Below are positions 38,554 through 49,894 of a stretch of 64,000 nt of DNA, piece by piece; positions within the stretch are counted from its first letter, which is position 1; each line of letters opens with the position of its first letter. The position numbers were made by a program, and so were the translations under genes. Below the pieces are notes generated by a model, which was not told the origin of the DNA, did not search any database, and was given only the letters and a program-made list of their open reading frames with translations. Source of the stretch: Azadirachta indica (Eukaryota; Streptophyta; Magnoliopsida; Sapindales; Meliaceae); contig CM040447.1 of NCBI GenBank assembly GCA_022749755.1, forward strand, positions 6,842,545 through 6,906,544, written 5' to 3'.

Positions 38554-41319
38554 ATGGCTCGAGCCGCGTTCTTCTTCGTCTTCTCGATCCTCGTGTTTAA
38601 TTTCTTGATACTGATGATTTCCGCAGCTGATAGTAATAACAACGGTGATAATTCTGGCAATGGTGGCAATAGCGGTGGCAATGGTAACAATAATGGCGGC
38701 AACAGTAACAACGGCGGTGGTAATAGTGGTAGCAATGGTAACAGCAATGGAGGTAATGGTAACAATGGCGGTGGTAATAGCAACAACAATGGGAATAATA
38801 ATGGCGGCAACACCAACAATAATGGGAATAGTAACGGAGGCAATAACAATGGCAACAACAACGGAGGCAATAACGGTGGCAATGGCAATAACAATAATAA
38901 TGGTGGCGGTAGCCAAGGCAATAATAACAACAACTGGAACAACGGTAATAACCACAATGGTGGAGGCAATAACAACAACAATGGCAACGGTAACAATAAC
39001 AACAACGCTGCAGGTGGCAACAACAACAACAATGGTAACAATGGCAATGGCAACAACAACAACAACAGTGGCAACAATGGCAACAACAACAACAATGGCA
39101 ACAAGGGCAACAATAACAACAACAACGGTAACAATGGCAACAATAATAATAATAACGGTAGCAACAACAATAACAGTAACAACGGCAACAATAACAACAA
39201 CAACGGCAACAACGGCAACAGCAGCAATGTGGGCAAACCTATCGAATATAAATTTGTTGGTCCAGTTGAGATTGGTGTCAACTGGGGTAACATCGCATCC
39301 CATCCCTTGCCAGCGAAGATCATCGTGCAAATGTTGAAGGACAACAACATTAAAAAGGCGAAGCTTTTTGATGCCGATGCAGAGAGTGTGAAAGCTCTTG
39401 CAGGTACAGGCATAGAGGTGATGGTTGCAGTTCCAAATGGTATGCTTCTTGATATGGCTACTGAATATAGAAATGCAAAGGATTGGGTTAAAGAAAATGT
39501 CACCGAATATGTTAAAGATGGTTCCGTCAAGATCAAGTAAGTATATTAATTCTTTGATTTAATTAACTAATTTCTTAAAAAAATATCTATTTTTGTTTTT
39601 CTAGCTTTATGCATGCAAGAAAAAAAAGAATTAAATTATATTTCAATCCAAGTTTTCATTAATAATGTTTATGGTTTAACATTTTTAAGGTGATAAATAA
39701 AGTATAAAACATAATATTTAAGCTCGCAGTTTGCATTTTTTGAAAGCTATTTTATATTTTCAAAAGCAAAAAAATAAAACTAGTTATATCATATGCTTTC
39801 TAATTTGTTTTCAGAAAAAAAAAATTGTTCAATTTATAAGTAAAAATTATATAATAATAAAACTAATCTATTTCCAATTACAAACAAACTATAGGTTTTT
39901 CTTAATATATTTTTATTCTTATAATTTTCACTTTAAATATAATTTACAAAAAATAAGATAACAGCAAATTTTTTCCTAAAGTTTTAAAATAAAAAATTAG
40001 AATATAATTTTTTTAATTTTAATAATTTAATCTCTATCCCTTATTTTCCAGCCATTACAACATGTAATTATATCAGGAACTAAAATGTTATAATTAAAAA
40101 ATAATTTCCTACTTTGTTACTTCTGTCACATATAGGGACTAAACTGTTAGATCTTTTAATTTTTTTATTTTCAAAAATAATTTTCTACATATATTTTTCG
40201 CGCAGATATGTAGCCGTTGGAAATGAACCATTTTTGAAATCTTACAACGATTCCTTCACCAAAGACACTTATCCCGCCTTAGTCCACATTCAAAAAGCCA
40301 TCGACGAAGCCGGTTTCGGCAAAACCATCAAAGCCACCGTCCCCTTAAACGCTGACGTTTACGAATCCAAAACGAATCTGCCGTCCGATGGCGCTTTCCG
40401 ATCCGACATCAAGGGAGAGATTATGAAGATCCTCAAGTTTCTCGAAGATCACGACTCTCCTTTCGTCGTCAACATCTATCCTTTCCTCAGTTTATACGAA
40501 AACCCTGATTTCCCCTCTGAGTTTGCCTTCTTCGAACACGGCAGGTCCGTCCAAGATGGAAATTTGAATTACGACAACGTTCTTGACGCGAATTACGACA
40601 CCCTTCTGTGGTCGCTGAAGAAGGCCGGCGTCCCGGATTTGACCATCATCATTGGAGAAATCGGATGGCCGACGGACGGACACAAGGCGGCGAATGTGAA
40701 AAGCGCGCAGAAATTTTACGACGGTCTGTTCAAGAAGTTGGCTAGCAAACAGGGAACCCCAATGCGTCCGAAAACGGAATTCGACGTGTATCTCTTCGGG
40801 TTTCTCGATGAGGATGCAAAGAGCATTGCACCGGGAAAATTCGAGCGGCACTGGGGGATTTTCCGGTACGATGGACAACCGAAATTCCCTATTGATTTCA
40901 GCGGACGTGGGCAGAATAAAATGCCTGTCGGTGCAAAGAACGTAAAGTATTACGACAAAAAATGGTGTGTTTTCGACAAGGGCGTGAAAGATTTCAGTTT
41001 GGTCCCGCCGCAATTTAAGAAAGCTTGTGACGAAGGTGATTGTACAGCTATTGCAGAGGGAGCGTCTTGCAGCTGGCTGGATAATCTTACGCAGATATCG
41101 TATGCTTTCAATATGTACTTTCAGATCAACAAGCAAGACGACGACGCCTGCGATTTCGACGGGTTGGCGTTGATCGAGAAGAAGAATGCGTCGGTGGGCA
41201 ACTGCTTGTTTCCGATTCAGATAGACAGCAGCGCGGTGAGCTGGATGAAGATGAAATCCCCGACGGCGATAATGGCCACAATTGTTAATGCCGTAATTTT
41301 GTTTACATGGTTGATGTAA
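38554..41319 (+). CDS. GPI-anchored beta-1,3-glucanase (GH17 + X8/CBM43) with long Asn/Gly-rich N-terminal region
   Basis: Glucan endo-1,3-beta-glucosidase expected at the outer plasma membrane or wall, where family members cut callose. Exons 38554-39536 and 40206-41319 give 698 residues. A signal peptide (about residues 1-25, ending in ISAAD) is followed by roughly 200 residues made almost only of Asn and Gly (about 27-225). The GH17 barrel starts at IGVNWGN. The predicted acid/base is Glu335 (VAVGNEPF) and the nucleophile Glu479 (IIGEIGWP). An X8 domain follows (KKWCVF, SYAFNMYFQINKQ, GNCLFPIQI, six Cys), then a hydrophobic tail typical of GPI signals. The catalytic part resembles Arabidopsis glucan endo-1,3-beta-glucosidase 8, which as I recall it lacks such an Asn/Gly stretch. 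Exon 2 is clearly GC-richer than its surroundings. The intron is 669 bases, GT-AG. Confidence 0.9.
38632..39228 (+). repeat. Imperfect trinucleotide-based AAC/AAT/GGC/GGT repeat coding Asn and Gly
   Basis: About 600 bases of AAC/AAT codons mixed with GGC/GGT, plus rare AGC, ACC, TGG, CAC and GCT. It stays open in several other frames, which creates long spurious reading frames on both strands. It is coding within the glucanase gene, and slippage-prone. Confidence 0.85.
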
Positions 41320-42602
41320 TAACAAGATTGAGGTAATTATATTTGGAGTCATAATTTGTGACTTCTTTTCAAACAAGGACAACATATTTTGTCCATCTGT
41401 GGCAAACGCGTTCGAAATTTTTGTTGAAAAGACATATAAGCCCTTTTGTGTTAACTTATAATAGTCTGATTGTGACGGTCAAAATTCAATATTATGAAGG
41501 CATTGTAGTAATTGTAAGGTTGAGGACATCTTTGTTACATATGAAAACTTTCTGTCCTTATTTGTGAAATCTCGAGACCCATAGTTATTTACTTATTATC
41601 CTATCTATATGCAAAAATTTAACCATTTGTATTTTAATTTTAGTTCTTAATATGGTTAAAAAAAACAAAGAGCATACACTTGCTTATTAAAATTTGAGCA
41701 AACCATGTCCAGATCCATTATTTTTAATTATAATACTATATAAACTACTTTTTTTATATAAACTCAGTTGATAAAATTATATTATTTTTATATATTTTAC
41801 ATTATTTACTTTCTTTTATTCACGTTCCCTTTTTTTTCACACATTAATATAAGTTTGTATAAATAAAACAATATACATACGTAGTATTGCTATATGTATA
41901 TAGAATACTATTATGTATAAAAATTAATGTAAGTTTTATGTATTTCAAAATTTTATATTAAATTTTGATAGTGTGTTAAAATAAAGAAACAAATGATATT
42001 AAAAAAGGATATTATCTTATAACTTTTCATAGATTTATATAATATCAGATTTATATAATATCATTAGTTTAGATATAAAATATAGTAAATGTAAAGCGTT
42101 TTTATCTTGAACTGTTAGTTAACTAACACTAAAGATATAAACTTTTTAATAAAAAAATATTGTTGAGGGATGATGTCCATAATATTAGGATGATTATAGT
42201 AGATGATTGATTTCATATATGTATATATTCTTTTGCTATCCATCAATTAGTTATATGCTTGTTTTAATATTTTATTAGTCACAACTTTTACATAATTTAG
42301 TTAATTAATTTGAACACAATATGCAGAACAATCCACTAACTTAACTTTAATACCAGATCTATCAAGACTTAAAATGAGTCTTAATAATTTCTGATTTTTA
42401 ATTATGAGGGTAAAATAGTCCTTTCATGGACAGTATTAAAAAAATTAATATAAAAATAACCCTAATTTTTTAGATAAATTCTAAAATTTTTCTCTTTTTG
42501 ATTATACTTTCAGTTCCGTTATTTGAATGAGTACACGCGAGAGGTGAGCTGCATTTGCTCGTGTAACTAACTAACTGCCGCGGCTGCCGCCTCTCTTTGA
42601 TC
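41320..42602. other. AT-rich intergenic region
   Basis: Glucanase 3' UTR up to about 41,600, then AT-rich spacer with a reverse-oriented repeat copy (42038-42105), then the short GC-richer leader of the THG1 gene (42,530-42,602). No other gene seen. Confidence 0.6.
42038..42105 (-). repeat. Dispersed AT-rich repeat, copy B (inverted relative to copy A)
   Basis: The reverse complement reads AGATAAAAACGCTTTACA and TATATCTAAACTAATGATATTAT, closely matching 37862-37925. Together the two copies bracket the glucanase gene as inverted repeats about 4.1 kb apart. Confidence 0.45.
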
Positions 42603-45600
42603 ATGGCAAACAGCAAATATGAATACGTGAAGTGTTTTGAAGTAGAGGACGAAATTTTTATGCCCAATTTGATCGTTGTTAGAATTGACGGCCGCAATTT
42701 TCGAAGGTAAAGAACTACACTCTCTGTGGTTAAATTGAAAATGAACAAAAAATGATTGTTGTTTTTTTCTGCTGTAATATTTCTGTTTTCTTGTTTATGT
42801 GGTGGTAGGTTTTCGCAAGTTCATGACTTTGAGAAGCCGAATGATGAGAGGGCTTTGAATTTGATGAATTCATGTGCAGTTGCTGTGTCGGAGGAGTACC
42901 CAGATATTGTATTTTCATACGGGTATAGTGATGAGTATAGGTTAGTACCTTAATTTATTAACGCATTATGTAATTCAATGTTGTGTGGTTTATGCATTGT
43001 GCTGCTTGTAACTTCGCTTAAGTTGATATATTTTGCAGTTTTGTTTTCAAGAAGACATCCAAGTTTTACCAGAGGCGAGCCCGGTATTTAGTTCATTCTT
43101 GTTCTAGTTCGTATTATATCTAGTTTATAATGACTATCGGTTGTGTTATTAGTGTAGTATTAATGTTGAGTCTGTAACATTTTGAATAGTAACAGGGGAT
43201 ACCGTATATTTTAATAGTGAGAGAAAGGGAAAAACAGTTCTAATATTCTCAATATGAGTTGTTAAAAGGACCAAACAGGGGTAAGCAAAACTCTGTTGTA
43301 ATACTTTCAAGCTTTAACCTTCACATTGAAATATGAGACTTTGTGCCCTATTTTTGTGTCCTTACACTTTTGCATGTAAAAAATTGACCTTGACTTGGAG
43401 TTTTAGGTTGAAGTGTTTGAGCCTTTTGGTGTCTCTTTGGTGTATACAGTGATGGAGCTATGATTTCAATTTGAGGAGGCAAAAACATAATAATTCTCGT
43501 ATTTGAAACTAACTATTTTTTTCACGCAAACGTGATGTATTCCATCTTAGCAAAATATGATAAGTGAAAGTACAGTTATATTGGAGACCTAGCTGAATAT
43601 TGTACATTTGGTGTAATGGTGAACTTGAGAATATGATTCGATATCTATGCACCTAGCCACTTAGGAACCTTTGACCTTTACTTGGAATGGATTACTTGAT
43701 ATAGCAGTATAGTCTGTAAGGGTATTTTTATTACATTGTTTACATGCAGTCTTCTATATGACTAATTAAGATCTTTTTCCTTTGGGCTGAATTATATGTC
43801 ATTTATATGCTACTTGTAATTGAATACGCAGCAAAATACTATCCCTCATTGTATCATTCTTCACTTCTGTGTACGTCATGAAGTGGAATGAGTTTTTCCC
43901 TCAGAAGGAGTTGAGATATCCCCCTTCATTTCGTTCATGGGTCATAAGCTGTGCATCAATAGAGGTTCTTCAAGCATATCTTGCATGGAGACAAAATGAT
44001 TGTAAGTAGCACAGCAGTAATCTTATTCTTTCCTCAATTAAGAAGTTGAATTCATTCTAACTTGTTTGAAAATGAAGAGGAATTTTGTTAATTGCATGAA
44101 TTTGTGATGCCATCATGATGTTTGGTTTGACAGGTCATGTTAATAACCAATATGACACTTGTCTTTGGATGCTGATCCAATCGGGAATGACTGAAAAGGA
44201 AGCAGAAGACATTCTCAAGGTGCTACTTGTGGATTTTCCGTGCAAATTTTTTCCAATTTATTGCTGTTATTTGGTGTTGAATTTTCAATTTTTACTTTTA
44301 TTTGTTTATTGATCTTGATATTCTAACATCAAGTCACCTTGCTCCTCCCCAAGTTAAAAGAAAACAAAATTTTTATTTTCATGTTGTTCAAATTACGCAT
44401 GTTAAACATTTTCTGTGTTCATTTTCACTTAAGCTATATCTTGCAACTTTGCAGGGCACTCAAAAGCAAGAGAAGAACGAGCTGCTCTTTCAACAGTTTG
44501 GCATTAACTACAAACAACTTCCTGCATTGTTTCGTCAGGGGTCTTGCATTCTTAAGACACAGGTAATTGGGCATCTATCATGTATGATCCTGATTCGAGT
44601 TTCATATATGTTAGAGTTTGATTTCCAAGAGATTCTGTCATATCATTGTCTCATTTTCACAAGTTATCTTGTCACATAATCTGAATCATGCCTGCACTGG
44701 CATATATATCTTTCTTATAATCCATTATGTTGAAAATACAAAGCTACCCTCCGATTAATTTATTGACATTATATTCATACCTAGATGATCATTTGGAATA
44801 TTAAATGATTGAACATTACCATTGGCTGGATAACTGGAGGGATTTTCTCTAAATATGTAATTGTTTTCTTGAATTTGTGCTTGGATTAGCTGTTCCACTG
44901 TTAATTGTATTAGTCCCTCATTTTGAATTTACTCTTTACCCAAATCACTTTTGTGTCATTGTGCTTAAAAATTAGGATTTCAACGTGTTATGTTAAACTT
45001 CTACTTTGAATATTTCTATAGATTCTATAATTTCTGGACAAATAATGGAAAGAAGATTGTTTTGTTGAGTACGTGCCCGGTACTTTTGAGGGTATCCCTA
45101 CTGTAGTTTTCATTCATACTAATACCATTTGTGTTGGATTGAACAATTAGTCATTTAAATCTATAGTCTTTGTATCACAAAATATAGTAGAAATTTGGCT
45201 AGATTTCTTTTGAATAAAATTTCTTGTTTTCTTTTGAAAAAGAATTTGGCTAGATTTTCACACTGATTTGTCACTTATATGTCATCTTGAGCCTGATGGA
45301 GATGTTGATGACCAGGATCTAATGGATAGCTGCTGACTTCAGCTTATTTCTTAATTTAGAGAGAAGAATGCATTTAGTTTTCCTTATGTTCTTTTTCCTT
45401 TTTAAACTTCATTAGGTGGAAGACATTGTTAAGTACAATGAGAATGGTGCTCCAGTCAAAAGACTGCGGATAAAGGCAAGAATACTCCACTCGGAGAATA
45501 TAGCTGGGAAAAGCTTTTGGAATGACCACCCGTGTCTTCTGAAGGAGCTGGGGGGTTTTGAAGAGGATGTTGGCAAAATTAAACCAGATTATCTTAGATC

Positions 45601-48271
45601 CTTTCTATTTGAGAACAAGTTACTGCCATCAACATGGATTGTAATCAGAATTGATGGCTGTCATTTTCACAGGTAAAGTTGTTGTTCACATAGCATATCT
45701 CTGTCTTGCGTTATTGAGTTTCACTTAAAAATGTAAAATATTCTTTGTGTTGATTAATTTGTTCAGTATATGTATATAGGAAACTTTAGTGGCTACCCTA
45801 GGCTTGGACAGTCTAAGGTATCAACAGAAGCGACCTTTTCTCTTATTGTCATTTATTAGCTATCGGAGTGGAATATGACATGCAAAGTAAAATAGTCTTG
45901 ACAGTTAGAATTCACCCTTAAAAGTTCTAGTGAGATTAGTTTCAAGTGTCTGTCCTCATTCCCCATGAATAGATTACTGTTGCACGGATCATGTCTGTCA
46001 AAATTTGTGATGCACGGCGTACTGTTCTTTCATTAACTTCCTTAGATGTTGCAAATGACACTCAAAACTCTTTGTTGCTTTTGATAGATTTTCCGAAGTT
46101 CATGAATTTGAGAAGCCAAATGATAAGCAGGCTCTGAACCTTATGAATTCATGTGCAGTTGCTCTGTTAGAAGACTTTGCAGATATTACTTTTGCTTATG
46201 GAACCAGTGATGAGTACAGGTATCAGATCTTTTTTGTTTTCATTCTTTGATCTATTTTTGTTGGCTCAGCTCAATGTTTCACTCATATTTTAATCACTTC
46301 GTTTTTGTGATAAATTCCAGCTTTGTTCTGAAGAAGGATTCTCAGTTCTATCAAAGACGAGCCAGGTTTCTGTTTGTCTTTTATTTTTAAGTTTCTTCAA
46401 TTTTAATATTGTTGTAGATGATCTATGGGCTGTTTTATGATAATTTCATCTATCTCCTTTATGGGAATGTTTTGGTGAAAGCCAACTTCTATTGATATTC
46501 ATCACTTGTATTGTAGTGGCAATCTCTATGTTTATTTTAGGCAATTTTGTGCATTTCATTCCTGGAAGTACACTACACAATTCGAAGGAGTTATTTGTTG
46601 ACTTTGCCTGGGAATAAAAAAATAGCTTGTTCATATGCAAAAGTTGAAGTTGAATTTTGTCTGGTAATATTTGACAAAAGATTTGGGTGTCTTTAATTGT
46701 TCCTGAGATAGTTTTAAGATGGGAATTCTGGGATCTCGTTTTGTCTACCAAAATTCATTTCAGGCCTCTCTCCATTTCAAAAAAATGGGCTTTGAGATGA
46801 AGCGATCTTTTTGAAAGCCTATTTGACCTTGTCATTTACCTTCTCTTTCTGGCAGAAGAAATTGTGCCAAACATGATATATTTATTTTTTTACTGGTGAA
46901 TTTCTTTGGAGAAGGAGATTAACTTTGGATTTATTCGGTGCAGTGAAATAGTGTCAGCAATTGTATCATTCTTCACATCAATGTATGTAGTGAAATGGAA
47001 AGAATTCTTCCCAGAGAAACGGTTGAAGTATCCGCCCAATTTTGATGGACGAGCTGTATGTTATCCTTCGTCTGATATTATTCGGGATTATCTTGCATGG
47101 AGACAAGTTGATTGTGAGTATATTTTACTATTTATCTAAAAAAAATGGTTGTAAAGTTTTGAGATTTACTACAAAAATTAATCAGCGTTTCAAGTACTGC
47201 ATTGAAGTTGGAAGCATTCAATGCATTTTGTACGTCACAATAAACTTGTAAACGATCATATCTGTAAAATTATATATTTTGCAGGCCACATTAACAATCA
47301 GTACAATACTTGCTTCTGGATGCTTGTTAAGTCTGGGAAAAGCAAAAGTGAGGCTCAAAGTGATTTAAAGGTGATTTTATTGTCTCTTGCAGACTATATT
47401 TGTAGGACTTTCTCCTTAAGCTTAGTAGATGTTGTATATGCATGCTTCTGATGTGTGTTTATTTTGTTTTGGCTTGAAAATATGTTTGCTGTATCCTTTT
47501 TGCATTATTTATCTGTTTTTGGTTGCATGAAATACAACATCTTGTGGCCATTTTATCTGTGCAATTTAGACAACAATGGCATTTTGATGCCTGAGATCTT
47601 GGATAGAGATGGTGATAAGTCAGTCAGTAGGATGATGGGTGCTCAAATGGTTCCCTTTCCGATATCCCTATGTATCATCTTGTATCCTCTGCTCCACTGG
47701 ATACAATGTCCCTGAATTAGATTCACAAGAACCAACCTGGGTTACAAAAAGTGAAGTATTAGATCTTGAATTTTTATTTTCTGTTCATTTATTTGGTGGT
47801 TCAATATATTTGCATAGGTCTTCTTGTGAACCCCCGGCAAATTATTTGCATAAAATGTTCTGGTTACTTTTCTTTTTACTATTAACATTATAATTTTCAT
47901 TCTTTCCTCTTTGTAGGGTACGCAAACACGGGAGAAGAATGAACTTCTTTTGAACAAATTTGGTATTGAATACAGCAAATTACCACTCATGTTCCGTCAG
48001 GGTTCCTCTGTATTTCAAGTGGAGGTTACTTTTCTCTGGCAAAAGCAAACGTATTTTATGTATAATTATAGAGTCAGTTTATTGTAAAGTTTTGGTTGAT
48101 TCTCGAGTTTCTTGTATGCAGACAGAGAAGCGTACAGCATTGGAGAACGGATCTTCCATTGAAAAACTAGGGAACAAAGTAATTGTATCGCATTGTAATA
48201 TAATTGAGCAAAGCTTCTGGAAAACACACCCTAGCATTCTTGATGAGGAGCTTCATGTAACCATAAACTAA
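42603..48271 (+). CDS. THG1/ICA1: tRNA-His guanylyltransferase with two THG1 domains (ICARUS1-like)
   Basis: THG1 proteins add G-1 to tRNA-His by 3'-5' polymerisation. The plant double-domain form (ICARUS1) is nuclear and linked to growth at high temperature. Thirteen exons: 42603-42706, 42809-42940, 43039-43083, 43832-44001, 44134-44219, 44455-44562, 45416-45672, 46088-46219, 46321-46365, 46944-47113, 47285-47370, 47917-48024 and 48122-48271. Total 530 residues. Repeat 1 has VVRIDG (Asp29) and GYSDEYS (Asp76, Glu77), the metal-binding positions known from the human enzyme. Repeat 2 repeats them at Asp295, Asp342 and Glu343. Each repeat also has the family HxNNQY motif (HVNNQY, HINNQY). Both active sites therefore look complete. 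Five consecutive exons have identical lengths in the two halves (132, 45, 170, 86, 108), so the protein arose by internal gene duplication. All introns are GT-AG. Confidence 0.93.
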
Positions 48272-48667
48272 TGACTCACTTTTCTGTAGCCATCTAACAT
48301 TGGCTTTTAACATTTTGTTTCCTTTTATTTTCTTCTGTGCTTCTGTATATTTATAAAGTTATTGTCGATCTAGTGTAACACAATTTAGAGATCAGTAGTT
48401 TGGGAAATTTCGCTCACTCGTTGTCATTTAATGCAGCAAGCTTAGTTAGTTCCGTAGCTAGAAAGGTATCAGAACTGATATGTTTAGCTAGTGTAATATT
48501 TTTGATCTATTTCATATTCATTATCTTTTTGTAACAAATATGCTGTAATGATTTGATTTTACAGAGCTTGAAAATTAAATTATTCTAATCTTCGCGCAGC
48601 GATGCAGTATACTTCTCTCTAGCTAATATTATGATATATATATATTAAATGATTCACTTTGCGCAAA
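48272..48667. other. Short spacer between THG1 and tRNA-Gly
   Basis: Contains the THG1 3' UTR and an AT-rich stretch with a (TA)n run at 48634-48645 ahead of the tRNA. No other feature seen. Confidence 0.6.
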
Positions 48668-48738
48668 GCACCAGTGGTCTAGTGGTAGAATAGTACCCTG
48701 CCACGGTACAGACCCGGGTTCGATTCCCGGCTGGTGCA
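48668..48738 (+). tRNA. trnG-GCC: tRNA-Gly (anticodon GCC)
   Basis: A 71-base cytosolic plant tRNA-Gly. The acceptor stem GCACCAG pairs fully with CTGGTGC, and the discriminator is A. The anticodon stem is GTACC/GGTAC with loop CTGCCAC; anticodon GCC is at 48700-48702. The T arm is CCGGG-TTCGATT-CCCGG. The internal A box (TGGTCTAGTGG) and B box (GGTTCGATTCC) are intact. A TTTT run at 48745-48748 can serve as Pol III terminator. No intron; CCA is not encoded, as expected. Confidence 0.97.
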
Positions 48739-49894
48739 TTCTTATTTTATTCTAAAACAAATTTTGTTTTCAGTATTTTTTTTAAATAGTTTTAAAAAAA
48801 AAAAAAAGGTCAAAGACTGACTTGGATCCCTGCACCATTCTGTTCATTCTCTCCTTTTCTGTATCTCCCATTTCTTTGAGGCCAAAACACAAGCAAGCAG
48901 CAAGCATCGCTTTCTTTGAAGCCAATCACATCAGTGGATATGACAAGTTCAAAACCTGCAAGTGTTTTTTTTTTATACATTTTGTATTCTGCAAATTTGA
49001 AACTTGAGTGATCTTAGTACAGTTACCGGGATTCCTTTTAAATTTAGTTGATTTTTTTCTGTTTTTGTTTTTTAAAATCTATGTTAATTAATGTTTTAAG
49101 AAGCTGATAGGTCTGTTTAATTTTATTTAAGAACAATTACTGCATATTCAAAGTAGATCCATACTAAAATTACTTCAAGGCATCTTTATTGTGACAAATG
49201 TACCTTTAAGTTTCTTAAAGGTAGATTTTAATATCAAATAAACTGATAAGAATTGAAAAATATTTCATCTTATTTTTTTTAAAATTTATTTTAATTTTAG
49301 ATAATATGAAAAATAACCCACCATTCTTTTAAAAAAATGTGTACTAGTTTTTGTTTTATTTTTTTGAAAATAGTGGAGGGTTAAATTAAAATTAACCCAT
49401 TTAATTCTGTTTTTTTCTTTTTAAAAAAAAAAGATTTCCGCCAATTTTGTCCCTCTCTTTCTCTCTCAGTCTGTACAGAATCTGGGAATCTTTAAGAATC
49501 TCCCGATTCTGGGTTCTTTTCTTCCTCTTCCTTCTAAACTGATGGTACAGCAATTAATGTAGCAGAAATACAAAAAATTCCTTAATGCTGGCGTTGTTTC
49601 ATGGGAATTTTATCTCAAGTTGGTATTTTTTTTATTATTATTATATAGTGAAGAGCTCGTTGTTAATTTGTGAAGCCAATAATTTGGAATGTATCTTATT
49701 GTTTGCATATCTAATATTGATGGGTATATTGTAATAAGCCATTGGAGCTACATTTTTCATGGTTACTTAAAGAGACATTTGTATATTGCATAGATAGTTT
49801 TGGAGAAATAGTTCATTGTCAGCAGGAAGTAATTTATGCTATTCCATATTTTCAGGAACTTCAGTAGATTTCTGTAAAATCAATTGCTTCAACA
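48739..49894. other. Promoter/leader region of the TNL gene
   Basis: AT-rich. A C/T-rich patch (49451-49475) and a mixed block up to 49,560 look like a transcribed leader, possibly with an intron before the start codon at 49895. An imperfect hairpin (49490-49522, arms around GAATCTGGGA and TCCCGATTC) is present. No coding sequence supported. Confidence 0.45.

Noticed and set aside
38508..39536. 342-residue Leu/Pro-rich and 265-residue Val/Ile/Ala-rich reading frames on the minus strand, and a 230-residue Thr/Met-rich frame on the plus strand
   Set aside because: They are other-frame readings of the Asn/Gly trinucleotide repeat. Their composition is a direct reflection of AAC/GGC codons, and the plus-strand signal-peptide-to-GH17 frame explains the region.
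40492..41385. 297-residue open frame antisense to the GH17/X8 exon
   Set aside because: Shadow of the GC-richer coding exon; no recognisable domain, and the sense frame has clear catalytic motifs.
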